Shown: in pieces, positions 1 through 11,388 of the stretch
Layout of the letters: each line of letters opens with the position of its first letter
How positions within the stretch are numbered: the stretch's first letter is position 1
NCBI GenBank assembly: GCA_030248195.1
Contig: JASAND010031905.1
Coordinates: 27,357 to 91,356, forward strand
Direction of reading: 5' to 3'
DNA length: 64,000 bases
Source: Trissonchulus latispiculum
Lineage: Eukaryota; Nematoda; Enoplea; Enoplida; Ironidae
Position numbers and translations under genes: made by a program
The notes under the pieces: model-generated
The model's input: the letters and a program-made list of their open reading frames with translations, nothing else
Databases searched by the model: none
What the model was told of the DNA's origin: nothing

Positions 1-605
1 ACAGAGCGGTATCATGAACAATACTGCTGCAGCCGTGTAGCATAAAATTGGCATTCACGCAACAAGTTATGTATGTACATAGCGATAAATAATTAGTTGA
101 ATCAATGCAAATGGCTGAGTGTTTTATTTGCTAGCATAAAAAGAAAGCAAAAATTAAGGAACAAATTTTATAAAAAAGACTGGTTCAGCGATCTTTTCAC
201 TTTATTTCTAACCTGCTACTTTTGTTTTAATTTCTCCATGATATGTTTTATGAAAATATTGAAAGATCCTTAGTATTTAAAATTCGACTATTCCTATTGC
301 AGTTCGTCAGCTATAGCAAAAACTAGAACGAAAGTATGGCTCTTCGTTATCTCAACTCGGGTAGAAATCGCAACTCTTCTAGCTGAAGAGGGCTGCGATT
401 CTGCGATTTCAACCCGAAAATGAACCCAAATTTCATCCCTGATCTAATGACAACATTGGGTTAAAACTCAAACCTAATTTCAATCCCAACCCTGCTGTTT
501 CAACCCGGGTTTATTCAACCCTGTTTTGATATCACGGCATCGAAAATTTTTCAGCCTAATTTCAAGTTTCAACTTAGGCTGAGATGCTCGATAACATCGG
601 CCCCA
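1..605. mobile_element. Inverted-repeat element with AACCCGGGTT motif, left-arm copy
   Basis: Repeated aacccgggtt-like words on both strands lead to a right end reading gataacatcggcccc at about 588-603. The mirrored copy (about 19935-20667) shows both ends, GGGGCCGATGTTA and TAACATCGGCCC, so this is an element with GGGGCC-type terminal inverted repeats and an interior built from one short palindromic word. The left end of this copy lies outside the window. No ORF is supported. The GGGCC termini resemble PIF/Harbinger non-autonomous elements; that family assignment is inference. Confidence 0.6.
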
Positions 606-708
606 TTAGTTCATAATTCTGCTGTTATTGCGAATATTAATGCTAATTATTTTGTGTAATCTTGAACTCATGCAAACATGTTTTCTCACGAAAATGAAAG
701 AAAGCTTA

Positions 709-936
709 CTTAGGAGAATCGGGTTGCAAAAGATTCTCCTAAGCTAGGAGTGCTATCCACCACTCCTAACTTTTCTCCTAAGTTGGCTGAGTTTAGGAGC
801 AGCACCAGCTAAACTTAGGAGAAATCTTTTGAAACGAGTTTAGGAGGTCTCCTAACTTCCTCCTAGACAACTCCCAGACATCCTCCTAATTACCCTCCTA
901 GGAGGGCACTTAGGAGAATCTTTTGCAACGCGGCCC
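709..936. mobile_element. Inverted-repeat element with TAGGAG motif, left arm only
   Basis: About 230 bp dense in taggag/ctccta words, flanked by GGGTTGCAAAAGATTCTCC on the left and the inverted GGAGAATCTTTTGCAACGC followed by GGCCC on the right. The corresponding place in the right arm (about 19755-19850) has none of this, only unrelated filler, so the element inserted into or left one arm after duplication. It belongs in design with the other private-motif elements of the window. Confidence 0.65.
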
Positions 937-1032
937 TGTTTTTCTCAGACATGGTTGAAATAATTAAGCTAGTTTCTGATCGCACTACTAGTCAGATAGA
1001 ACACCTGTTGTAGCAGGTTTGAAATTAATTAC

Positions 1033-1659
1033 TTAATTAATACCTTTTCCTTCGTATTTCTTGATTAAGTCTTTCACTTTCTCGTTTAGCAGAGATCTGT
1101 CTCTGGAGAAGGTATCCACAATTAATCTTAGACATTCTGAGACAAAAATGCTTTCGTCGGAATAGGCTAGCAGATCGAGCAGTTCAGGATCTGACGTTTC
1201 TTCCACCTCCAAATTCATTATAGTCATCTGTTCGGTTAGCTCTTTCTCAAAGGACGCCAAGTCTATCTTGCAGTTTAACTGTTGCACGGCATACAGTGCT
1301 TGTAGGTACTTTAAGGCAATGGCAGGAATTGTTATCATTTCCTGGTTTGTTAGTCTCAAGCGGAACTCTGGGAAACAATTAACATAAACCCAGAGATCTC
1401 GCATAGACTTCTGAGAATATAAAGTGTTTGTGTCTTTTTTTGTCATGAGGTCCTTGTAGATAGTTTCTGGAATCTGGGATTTGATGCCATCCCGATACCG
1501 TTCCAGTAAAGTGGTAATCTCGGTCTTATTCGTTTCCAGGTTTTCCCACAGCTTTGACACAACTGTAGCTACTTTTCGATTAAATCTGACTGTAGTCTGA
1601 TCGTCACTCATTATTATTTTCTGAAACAAAGCAAAAAGATCATCACTCAAATTCTGCAT
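1033..1659 (-). CDS. Unrecognised 208-residue protein, intact copy in left palindrome arm
   Basis: A single open frame running from an ATG whose context is cagttATGCAGAATTTG to a stop at 1033. The product is mostly helical-looking, rich in Leu, Glu, Lys and Thr, with no signal peptide, transmembrane segment or motif I recognise. It ends with a Lys-rich tail. It may be a whole small protein or one exon of a larger one; no clear splice sites fix this. The inverted copy near 19022-19659 has lost the ATG (now GTG), has frame damage and an early stop, while the last 108 codons stay closely similar. That contrast, one open and one broken copy, is the best evidence that the left copy is a real gene. 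Function unknown. Confidence 0.55.
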   Translation of the reverse strand: MQNLSDDLFALFQKIIMSDDQTTVRFNRKVATVVSKLWENLETNKTEITTLLERYRDGIKSQIPETIYKDLMTKKDTNTLYSQKSMRDLWVYVNCFPEFRLRLTNQEMITIPAIALKYLQALYAVQQLNCKIDLASFEKELTEQMTIMNLEVEETSDPELLDLLAYSDESIFVSECLRLIVDTFSRDRSLLNEKVKDLIKKYEGKGIN

Positions 1660-2495
1660 AACTGGAAAGCCATAGCCAAATTGTGGAGTAACAGTTAATC
1701 TTGATTAATTAAAAGTTTGATGTTAACTGGAAAGGGAAACGGAATGGTACAGGTTGGTGCGAGTTGTTTCCACTCTACACCTTTAGGCGGCACACAGGAT
1801 AACAAATTTTTGTTTTATAGCTATGCTGTTTTCTAATAGATTTGAAGACTAGTTCTGTTTCTTATAATCGGCTGGACGTTGTCAGCCTATGGATCGAGTG
1901 GGGAACTGAATCGAGTTTATTTGGATGGTCTGATACAACGTGCAGGGGTGGGGCAGTTTGCGTGCGTTCTGTAGACAGACTGATGGACGTGGAACGAAAT
2001 TGTTCGGTCCGTGCCGTCCCGTCCCACATTAAATTTGTTTGTCCCGTCACTTGGGATCCTCAGTCTCGCAAACTTGTAAATCCTATCCCGTAAAATCCTG
2101 CATCATTTTGTAATTATCTAATTAATTAAGATTAATATAAATTAATGAAATACAAAATTTTGAAATATAAAAATAAATAATATATAATATACTATAATAT
2201 ATAATATAATATGTATTAATTAATAATATATATTATATTAATATATATTATTATATTATTGTATATTATATTATTATATCATTGCAATATTATTATATTA
2301 TATATTATTATATATTGTGTATTATTATATTATTACTATATTATTATATTATTATAATATATGTAAATATACCATATTTAATTTTGATTTCGAGATATTC
2401 TAGTTTCTCGAAAGAACCGAAAGCTTTTTGTTTCCATTTTAGCGAATAGGTTCTGCAGCCAGGTTTATAAATAAATATCAAGTTGATAAGTCATA
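1660..2495. other. Non-coding arm segment with AT-only tract
   Basis: No convincing gene. The part from about 2140 to 2380 is almost pure A/T, made of tata/taat words in repeated palindromic order, and is mirrored at about 18320-18530. Short ORFs at 1842-2093 are not open in the mirrored arm in any consistent way. Confidence 0.6.
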
Positions 2496-3323
2496 TAGAG
2501 ATGAGATCAGGGCCGAATTTTCAGGCCCGGCCCGGCCCGGCCCTGTTCAAATTTTAGGTCTGCCCGGCCCGGCCCGGCCCTGTGTCAAACATTTCAGGCC
2601 CTGGCCCGGCCCGGCCCTGAGTGCCGTTTACGTCTGCGCGGCCCGGCCCGGCCCTGAAAAGCCCTGATTTTTTAAAAAATTCTTCTATGGCGTTTTGAGA
2701 CGTGTACAATCATGTGTTCTGCTTCACTAAACTATTTTCGGGACCCAAAGTATATACATGTTCTCTCAATGCATAACGAATGTTTAGAATTCAGAATTCC
2801 ACCCTACTAAGGAAATTAGTCAAGAGAATAATAAATCGGAGGACTAAATTAGCCCGAGTTCGAATTACCGAAGTGGTTTATTGTTTTAATGAGTTTAAAA
2901 TAGTTACATACGGTTGAATTTTGGTTACTCAAAAGCAGACACAAACAAACACAAACAGGCACTCATTATCAACTAAAATTTCGAAAAACCGTATGCAAAC
3001 TCAAACAATATTTGGCACATGCAGTCTCATTTGGTGCAAAGAAAGCAAGAAATTTGAAGTCAGGAAGGCAAACACAATTATTAGAATTGGAAAGTGTACA
3101 TGTGCAATAGATTAATATGTAAAAAACGTCAGGGCTTGGCAGGGCCGGACAGGGCCGGGCCGGGCCGGGCTTTTTCCGTTGGGAGCTGCGCGGCCCGGCC
3201 CGGCCCTTATTAATTTTATTTTCAGGCCCGGCCCTTCCCGGCCCTGACTGGATATCAGGTCTGCGCGGCCCGGCCCGGCCCGTCGGGCAGGGCCGGGCTT
3301 TCTCGGCCCTGATCTCATCTCTA
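2496..3323. mobile_element. TAGAGATGAG-ended element with GGCCC arrays (hAT-like MITE)
   Basis: An 828-bp element with inverted ends TAGAGATGAGATCAGGGCC and GGCCCTGATCTCATCTCTA. Both subterminal zones are arrays of ggccc/gggcc words; the centre (about 2700-3110) is ordinary AT-rich sequence with a 64-codon ORF I do not trust. The termini match the pattern TAG(A/T)GATG shared with three other elements in this window, two of which have perfect 8-bp TSDs. The flanks here (aagtcata and agtcaagt) give only a decayed duplication. The copy at 17342-18194 is its palindrome-arm mirror, so insertion came before the inverted duplication. Confidence 0.75.
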
Positions 3324-3469
3324 AGTCAAGTTCAAGTTCGTCTCGTCTCTAATCGATTTGAAAAGGCAATCTTAATACCGCTTGTTGATATTTCGTTAGT
3401 TTCACTACTTACTTACGTGTTAATGACGCAAAATAGCTTTGTATTGTAAAGAAGTCAAAGTGTGTGTAC

Positions 3470-3916
3470 TAGAGATGAGGACGAGCCGAACTTTTCCGGC
3501 TCGGCTCGGCTGGGCTCGCGAAAAAATGAGGTTGGCTCGGCTCTGCTCGGCTCGCCAAGCTTGAAATTCGCTTGCAAGGTATTAAAAAAGTTAAAGAAAA
3601 TTTAAAATTAGGATGCAAAATTAAGAACTAAAAACAGTCTTCACTGATGGTCATTTTGTTTGAAGAAGTTCTGAAATATGACAAGGAAATTTGGTTGAAT
3701 TCCGATTTTTGGTTTTTGTCGGCTCGGCTCGGCTCGGGAGACATTGTTACCGGCTCGGCTCGGGAGACATTGTTACCGGCTCGGCTCGGGAGACATTGTT
3801 ACCGGCTCGGCTCGGGAGACATTGTTACCGGCTCGGCTCGGGAGACATTGTTATCGGCTCGGCTCGGCTCGGCTCGCCGAGCCGTGCCGCGCCGCGACCC
3901 AAAATCCTCATCTCTA
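3470..3916. mobile_element. TAGAGATGAG-ended element with GGCTCG arrays and 8-bp TSD
   Basis: A 447-bp element with inverted ends TAGAGATGAGGA and TCCTCATCTCTA, flanked by perfect direct 8-bp duplications GTGTGTAC (3462-3469 and 3917-3924). The interior is arrays of ggctcg; one tandem array repeats a 26-bp unit containing ggagacattgttaccggctc about five times. The 8-bp TSD and T/CAGRG-like end fit the hAT superfamily. ORFs inside are by-products of the array. The mirror copy at 16763-17195 keeps the same TSD. Confidence 0.85.
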
Positions 3917-3924
3917 GTGTGTAC

Positions 3925-6900
3925 TGCAAACTGGGTTTGAACTGTCGACGAGCATACGATCCATATGCAACATTTTCTTGCAAGATTGGAGATGAAGTAC
4001 AAATTAGTCCAAATTTTAATAAAACATGAATATTACTAATTCAAAAAGTTACTATTCTACCATACAGCTATTTAAATAATTCTAGTAATGTATGTTCTGT
4101 TTTCATAAATTCAGACATCAAAACTTAGCTCGGCTATTCGAGGATTCATTACAACTTCAAAATGAAGTACATGCTATGTAAAACTATTTTTGAAAGCTAA
4201 AGAAACGAATTAAAACTTCAAATTGAAGAGCATGTAACTTTAGCAATATATTAAATAATTTGAGCTGTGACGGTAATGTTTTTATTGTTATGTAGATTTC
4301 CAAAAAATTACTAATTTTCAAAAGAGGGAATGCTTTTTTCATCCCGCGGTATTCCTCGGGACGAAGGCTGCCGTCCAATCCCGCCCCGTCCCGCGGCTCA
4401 CGCGGCCCGCGACCATGTCTGCTATAGACACGGTTTTAGAGTTTGAGAAATTAACATTTCTGTCTTTGATTACAATTACTTTTTAAAGGAATCAATCTAA
4501 ACTGTAGGTGACTTTGTCTGAACTATTTGGTATAATTATCGCGTTCATTTTTAGTTTTACCCTTGCCCACGCGCCGGCCCAAATCAACGGCACGCTCGGG
4601 TATCTCACTTTACTCCATGGTTTTGTTAACAATTTTGTTTGACTAAGATTAAGGTTAAGGTTAAGGTATAATAAGATTAAGTTAACCAAATTTTAATTTA
4701 ATTAAGTACAATTGTTCTGAAACAACAATGCTAATTCACTTTAAACGAAAAACTTGGAAAGGTACTACACAGCTCACAGCGTTATGACACAAACGCTGTC
4801 AATGTATCAACTCTTTATGTACTTTGTATCATTCAAATACTGATAACAGTCATTCGCTGGGATCAGTTTTATCAGTTTAGCTAAAATTTTGCAGCTACAC
4901 TGACACGGCGAAACAATAATGGGCATTTTACGCACTGAAGTCTCATAAAAGAATGCCTAGGAATAAGTAGCCCACCAAAAGGGCATTATGCCTTTGTTGA
5001 CTCCGCAATAATATCATAAACTGCATGATCCAGATACATGGGAAGTACAAACTGATGTAGTGCGCTTAAAGATAACGAATTCTATCTTGGAAGAAACGCT
5101 AATAATACTTTTGAGGTGTGACGTTTGAACTCAGTAGCGGGAAATTCAGGGAAATGCGCAGTTCAGCTGACGTCATCAGAATTTGCGAATCTTGGGCTTT
5201 CTGCAGAGATGCCGAGGTGTATAAAGTCTTCATAGTGCTAGTCCTCTCTGCGTTCTACAAATACAAAATTTTTTTCGGTAAAGTCGTATTTGCAGTATTA
5301 CTGATGTAAAATGTCATTTGAAATTGGATTAAATTTTTACAGAGCACACAAACTTTATGTCCAAACCTGTTCAACCGCGGTATTATGTCTCTGATAGTGA
5401 CTGGTCAGAAAATCCTGTACTGGTTGTGGTGAACAGGTGTGCTCCTGTCTGAACCTGTACCTACTGCAACTGTTCACTGCTTCCTAGCCGCGCAGGTGCC
5501 CCAAAATATGCAATCATTTCATTCATTCATCATTTCAGACAGTCCAAACTACGGCATCCACTTGGCTACAGGAGAGTCTGAAGACTGAAGTAGTCTTACT
5601 GCTAGAAATTGTTGAGTAATATATAATTATGATATTATCACATATTATTGCAATAATGTCATTATTAGGAAACTTTTGCTGAATAATTCTTTCACGTTTC
5701 TGCAATTCTGCAAGAAATTCAACAAGCAGGCCCCAAAAGGGGCAATATTCCTTTGCAGACCTGTTATTAATCAACAACAAATGAATTAAGCTAGAGTTAA
5801 GTTAAGCTGCAAGCGACATCACTTGCTGATTGCTTTCGAGTTCACATATGTAGTTTTCGAATTCGAATTATTACTATTGCTCTTCGTAATATTCCATATA
5901 TGTATGACTTACAATCAGCTAATCCCCTCATTAATCGATCACTTCAGTGAACTCTATTTAGGTACGGCTTGAGCATAGACCCCTCACAAAAGTGACCACT
6001 TTCAAAGTGTAGTATACTAACACTGGCATCTTGAACAAAACGTCTTATTCTAATTTTCCAGTTTAGTACCCATCTGTAACAGCGTTCTTGTTTTTGTTAT
6101 TCCTATTTTCAACCTCCTTCGCTGAACTTCAGCTGCTAAAATTTGGCGATTGTAGGCCTAAGCCCCACATCTCGTTGGCGAATGGTGAGCCTAAATCAAG
6201 CCAGGTGCAAACCTACGTAACAACCTATTACACCTCTGTGTAGCTCCCAAGCCACACTGGTGTTCAGAAACATGCAACCGTTCAGGTTGCTGACAGCCGA
6301 AGACTGTGCGAAGGCAGTCTGTGCGACTCCTTAAATAGTGGTTGCAAAACCTAATTTGCATAATCTCACACAAAAAAAACCCGGACCTAAGTTAGCCCTA
6401 TGTTGAAGATAGGGTTTCTGAATAGAGAAGTGACTCACCCTACAATGAACATACTAATTTCCTTTTTATACATTCCTGCTCCAGCAGGAATAAAAACTAG
6501 AAACAACAAATTAGCAATGCAATTATTGTTTCAGCGAAGAATTTGTGAAGACTTCACAAGCTTTCGATCGATCTGCAACATTCTGGGTTTCTTGTTTTCT
6601 AAAATTTAATGAAATCTTAATCGCAATATCTAATTGGCAGAATGGTACGAAAACAAAACTGAGAAGGTAGAAAACATAAAAAAGTACAAAGCTCTGGAGG
6701 CAGTGACCGTTAAAAATCACTGATTTGAATTTAAAAATGAAAAACTTAAGATATTGTAAATTTAATTGATTTCAATACATTATTGGGCAAATATAGGTCT
6801 TTATTCTGCCAAGTTTGATAAGATTGGGCCTAATAAACTGTGAGTAAACTGAAAGATCTGGGGAAAATTCTTCTCACTATATCACTTATTTGTATCCGCA

Positions 6901-7145
6901 TTTTATTTTTCTGTCTTTAAAACTAGAATTTGAGCGCACTTACATCCATTTTAAAATATACATACAAGGTAGTCAGAATCATGTCCTTAAGTCGTGTATA
7001 TACGTAGGAGGCTTCAAAGCAGATGATTTGGACGCCTGCGTCAAGCGTTTTTGACAGGCATGGGCAGCAGCTACCGTCTAATCGTAGTTCAGATTATATG
7101 ACTCATGGATAAGATTTCTTTAATTCTCGTAATCAAAACAGGCTT
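3925..7145. other. Palindrome-arm DNA without recognisable gene
   Basis: About 3.2 kb of AT-rich sequence, mirrored at 13668-16760. Short ORFs on both strands (for example 5535-5780, 6191-6373, 6400-6609) have mirror equivalents that differ in length and frame, so I do not call genes. Near 4625-4680 there is a short aaggtta-type run. No tRNA, rRNA or repeat family recognised. Confidence 0.5.
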
Positions 7146-8540
7146 TAACCTTACATTCAAAAACAGTATGTTATATTCCAACACAAAATGGGCTTCATTT
7201 ACGGGTTTTTGCTCACTCCACGTTGAGGCTGCCCATAGCTAAAGGTAGGGGGACAAATTTTGTCAAAATGATTAGTAAAAACAAGAGGACCCTGAAAAGT
7301 GATGTGGTTCTGCATCTGAGCATTAACCCTTTAATAACGAAGTTAGCAAAGTTACAGGGATATTTAATGAGGGAAACAAACATAGGAAATGCCTGAATTT
7401 CATCAGGACTAATGATTGAAAATGACCGATTTTACATGTTTGGCTGCCACTTTTCACTGGGAGCACCTAGAAATATTTGCGACCGGTAACTGGACCTTGC
7501 CCCAAAAATAAGACATCGAATATTGCCAGTTGGGCCATATGGCCCATCCGGCATTAAAGGGTTCATGAAGTAATGTGTCATTGTATAAGAAACTGATGAC
7601 TGATTAAAATTATAAATACAAAGCAACTTGTAATGGAACTAAAACAGTGGTTTGTCCATACTCTGTCAAGTAGTCCATAAGCTTTTCCAAATTGATTCCA
7701 AGTTGCTTTCTATTCGCTCAAGAGGCATTTATTGTTTAAGTAGTGCAGCGGGGCTAGTACCTGATTCTACGTACAAGCACCGTTACCACACCCAAATACC
7801 AGCGGATGCGGAGACCGTACACAAATAGACAACGAACCGACTACAGGAGACGGTCGGGACAGCCTCGCCAGATGTTAACCGGGTAATTCACCTGCCCTAA
7901 GTGAAGAGATGCCTCCTCACTCTCACTATAACTGGATCCAAGCAGGAACTACCTACCTAGCAGGAGCTCAGTAGACTTAGCCTAATAAAACTAGTAACAA
8001 TACTTTAATAGAAAAGAACAACAAATATTATTATTATTAAGATAATAAAAGTAAGTATGGGCTGAGCCCTCAGTTATACAGAACAAACACTCAAATTTAT
8101 GGACTTACAGTAGAACAGGCCTAAAGGCCAACGTACCAGTACCAGGCTATGGGGAGAGCAGGGGCAAAATATATACACAGTAAATTGAGGGAGAATAGCA
8201 GAGAGGAATATAGCGGGTGTACACGACAATAAAAGTACTAAGACTAAAGGGGGGAAGCGAGTGTTGGGTTGAACCCTCCCACGAGCGCCCCCTAGTGGAT
8301 TATTTCCCCCAATCACGTAGCTCCCCGTATAGCAAGGGGGGGGAACCCACCCAATCCCAAACATACACGTTGGGGGAGCTACGTGACTTGCAAACTTTAC
8401 CCGGCCCATTTGTGATGATGTTATACAAAGCCAAATGGGTAGCTAGCTCAGCTACAGCCGCCAGCAACGGAAAGGTTGACCATGTCCAACCTTGATCCGT
8501 TACAGTAGCAGCTAATATCAGCCATCGGCAAGCCATCTGA
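7146..8540. other. Palindrome 1 spacer, first part; nothing recognised
   Basis: Unique-looking spacer sequence. Between 8220 and 8410 there is a short inverted pair around agctccccgtatagc and gggggagctacgtgac with a G-run in between, giving overlapping ORFs on both strands that look accidental. No gene or known repeat is supported. Confidence 0.4.
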
Positions 8541-8730
8541 CCTGGGGCCGATCCTATCAAAACGGGGTTAAGCTTAACCCGGGTTAGGCCCCATTTTGGG
8601 GTTAACCCCAAAATTTCAGGGTTGGGTTAACCCTGGGGTTAACCCTGTCCTATCAAACATTTTTGGGGTTGGGTTACGCTAACCCGGGTTAGCGCAAACC
8701 CGGGTTTCGGTTAACCCTATTTTTTCATAA
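8541..8730. mobile_element. One-ended relative of the AACCCGGGTT element
   Basis: Starts GGGGCCGATCCTATCAAAACG, the same GGGGCC-type end as the elements at 1-605 and 19935-20667, followed by dense ggggttaacccc and aacccgggtt words. No matching right end with GGCCC is visible, so it is a truncated or degraded copy. Confidence 0.5.
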
Positions 8731-9814
8731 AGGCTGCTAGTGGCCGTAGATAAATTGTTTGGTTTTCTTGCAATGTGCGTTTTTTTGAAAAATTATTCTT
8801 AATTTGTGCAAATTTTACACATTGAAAATTCGATGCTCATTATTTTACATATTTGATAATCGATCACGTTAGCTAGAAAGCAGAAATCGGGGCAACTAAA
8901 AAAGGGTCCCAGGGTATTTTTGTAAGGAAAACGTCTGCTAAATGGCAACCCTGCAGTAAATTCTTCGGAATCGCTGGAAAAAATTTGGCCGTGTTTTTGA
9001 TGAAATATTCTGAAAGCTCTAATCCTAATTAAAAATTATTTTTCCTACAAATCGCGGCCAATGAGAAGACATTTCGAACGATACCAATTCATTTTTGTTA
9101 TATATGCTTGCCCGACTTCGAGATTTATCTGGCGCAGAAATCTGAAATTTTAGCATTCTAGCGGAATTTGGCGCTATTGTTGGCAAATAACATAGAGCTA
9201 TGGCTACACAGGCCTACAAAACGTTAGAATATCTGTTTGCGCACCATTATTAATGGCATTAGGTCAAGTTTTGGTACAAATGTTGCAGGTTAGTACACCC
9301 AGTTGGTCGCTGGGGTCAAATATGAGGGTCTGACAACCATATTCTGACAGAAAGTGATTTTTCATATTTTCGAAATATGTTAAATTTTATATAAATCGAA
9401 AGCTCTTCTTCTTGAGCCCCTGCAAATGCGCCAAATTCAGGTTATAGGCCGTTAAATGATTGTCGTGGTCAAGGTTTGCCAGCGTCGGTTCTATTCCATA
9501 AAAATCACTAAATCAAGCCCTAAAGTAGACTTTCCCCATTATATAAATGCTACCCTGAATTCTTTGTTTAAATCAGTTATCAAACATACAACAGATTGAA
9601 GCTCCATAGCTCCTCTCAAGGATGTTTAGGTGTAAATTGCCTTTTTGTTGGCATGGCCTTTTCAACCATTTTCAGATTTTATTCAGTTAATAGCTGGTTA
9701 CTCGTTAATTACTGAACGAAACTACTCAGGATTTAAACTCGTTGTGCAGGATATATGTGACGAAATTTTTGTATGAAAATAAGCAGAATGTATGACCATA
9801 AAATTTTTATGGAT
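8731..9814. other. Palindrome 1 spacer, middle part; nothing recognised
   Basis: AT-rich sequence with no long ORF, no clear repeat and no RNA gene that I can support. It may include the outer part of the old TTAA-type element that begins to be recognisable at about 9815. Confidence 0.4.
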
Positions 9815-10041
9815 TTTCATGGATATCGAGTAAAATAACACATAGATCAGTGTATACTTTTCTGTGCGATACAATCAAAGTGCGGAAAATTGGGTGTTGT
9901 AAAGTCTATACGGGTGGTTAACTAGCTTCTAATGAGCTGTGGTTTATCAAATGAACCCAACTTTACTCCAATTAATACTCCAAGTATCTGTTTAAGCTTT
10001 TGTAAAAATAACGTTATTAGCACACTAACCAGAAAGCCCAG

Positions 10042-11315
10042 GGGCCTGTTGCATAAAATTCAATAGTATTAACTATTGAACTATTGAACTATTAGATTTT
10101 CGATTCAACAGTACTGAAATTCCTGTTGCATAAAACACTATTGAATTTGAGCACTATTGAATTTCAATAGTTCAATAGTCTAATAGTTGTAGCCGTTAAC
10201 ATTCCTGCGTTAAATGTATATGATACACACAAAACCATATAGGCATACATAAGCAACATAACGATAGCGGTATAACTTCGGCAGTTTTGCACAGTGAACA
10301 CGTTGTGTTCGTTACAATTTGAGCGTTCCCACAATGAAGCTTACTGAAAGCCGAAAAATCGCTTTGGCTTAATTGGTTGTTGTTAATTGATTAATGTCAA
10401 TTACTTAGTTGAGTTATATAGCTTTGCTGAAAACCATATTTTAATTTGTCAATTCCCTTACTGCCGAAGACGAAGCCAATTCTTAAAATTCGGTTATCGA
10501 TGACTTCCCTAATGTTCATAGATTTGATCCTATATAATCTAAAGTCAAAACATGTTGGGCACTGTAACTTAACTAACCCTTAAGAAAAATTCTAAGAACT
10601 TTATAATCGGCTGGTTGCACGAAATTGACTAAAATCGAAATTGACAAATTTGATAAAGTTAAGACTACTTTCATTGTCGAAACTTCAGACAGTGATTTAA
10701 TCCATTTTATGCAATCGGTTCCCTGTCAAAACGTCTAAATTCAAAAAAAGATGATAAAAAGCGGAAACCCAAAAACTAGGACAAATTAACAAAACAATAA
10801 ACAAATCAGATTTGCATAAACTTTTCAAAAATTACAGGTGTAGACGTGTGTGACGTGTGACAATTTTGAAAAAATAAATAGTCGTCTTGTAGTTAGACGT
10901 TTCGTCGGTAGACGTTATGAACGTCAGACGTTTTGAATTTAGTCGTTTTGATAGGGAACGGTGCAATCATAAGTTTATTTCAGCCAAACAATTTGTTTCT
11001 AAAAACAAATTTGCTTAAAACACCCTAAAATATGAAAAATTGGCGACTATTGAAAAATAATTGTTGAACTATGAGTGCGCACCCACTCATAGAAAATAAA
11101 GCAAATTTCAATAGTAATAGTTCAGCAGTGTTGATTTTTATGCAACAAGCTCTGTTGAAATCCACTATTGAACCACTATTGAAACACTATTAACTATTAG
11201 TTCAATTGTAGTTCATCAGTATTGAATTTTATGCAACAGAAACTACTTTGAACTGTTGACTATTGAACTATTGAAACACTATTAGACTACTATTAGTGTT
11301 TTATGCAACAGGCCC
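10042..11315. mobile_element. GGGCCTGTTGCATAAAA-ended element with ACTATTGA arrays
   Basis: Inverted ends GGGCCTGTTGCATAAAA and TTTTATGCAACAGGCCC, 3-bp flanking duplication CAG, and subterminal arrays of actattga/tcaatagt on both sides. It is absent from the equivalent place near 62640 in the related TTAA element, although the local alignment is a little uneven there. Ends and 3-bp duplication resemble PIF/Harbinger (Tourist-like) non-autonomous elements. No transposase ORF. A further element is nested at 10717-10961. Confidence 0.8.
10717..10961. mobile_element. Nested 245-bp element with TAGACGT motif and 7-bp TSD
   Basis: Ends GGTTCCCTGTCAAAACG and the inverted CGTTTTGATAGGGAACGG, flanked by TGCAATC on both sides (10710-10716 and 10962-10968). 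The interior repeats gacgt/acgtc words (agacgt, tagacgtt, gtcagacgtt). It sits inside the ACTATTGA element, which itself sits inside the older TTAA-type element: three levels of nesting. Confidence 0.75.
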
Positions 11316-11388
11316 CAGGCCCTCGAAGCTTACCACCAGTTTGCTCCTATTAGAGCCTAATAATTGATAAACAGCTGGGGTAGGCTAG

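Larger units (their letters stand above)
1..7145 (+). repeat. Left arm of giant palindrome 1 (truncated at window start)
   Basis: Read backwards and complemented, this stretch matches 13668-20510 almost throughout, with small indels. The inner edge is sharp: the sequence ending with the aatcaaaacaggcttt at about 7130-7145 is the reverse complement of the sequence starting at 13668. The outer edge is lost because the match is already under way at base 1. The arm contains the 208-residue ORF, an AT-only tract, and the GGCCC and GGCTCG elements, all mirrored in the other arm. Between 3925 and 7145 I see no convincing gene. Arm identity is high but clearly below 100 percent, and one transposable element is present only here. 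Confidence 0.93.

Noticed and set aside
1842..2093. Overlapping ORFs on both strands
   Set aside because: Not maintained in the mirror arm (18622-18843 has a different frame and length) and no recognisable motif.
3112..4029. Arg/Gly/Ala/Pro-rich ORFs
   Set aside because: They are direct translations of GGCCC and GGCTCG arrays and exist in several frames at once.
4640..4680. Possible interstitial telomere repeat (ttaagg/ggttaa words)
   Set aside because: Only three or four imperfect units, mirrored by the palindrome; too short and unlike a fixed telomere repeat.
8074..8611. Overlapping 90-110-codon ORFs near the G-run
   Set aside because: Low complexity and open on both strands, with no known domain.
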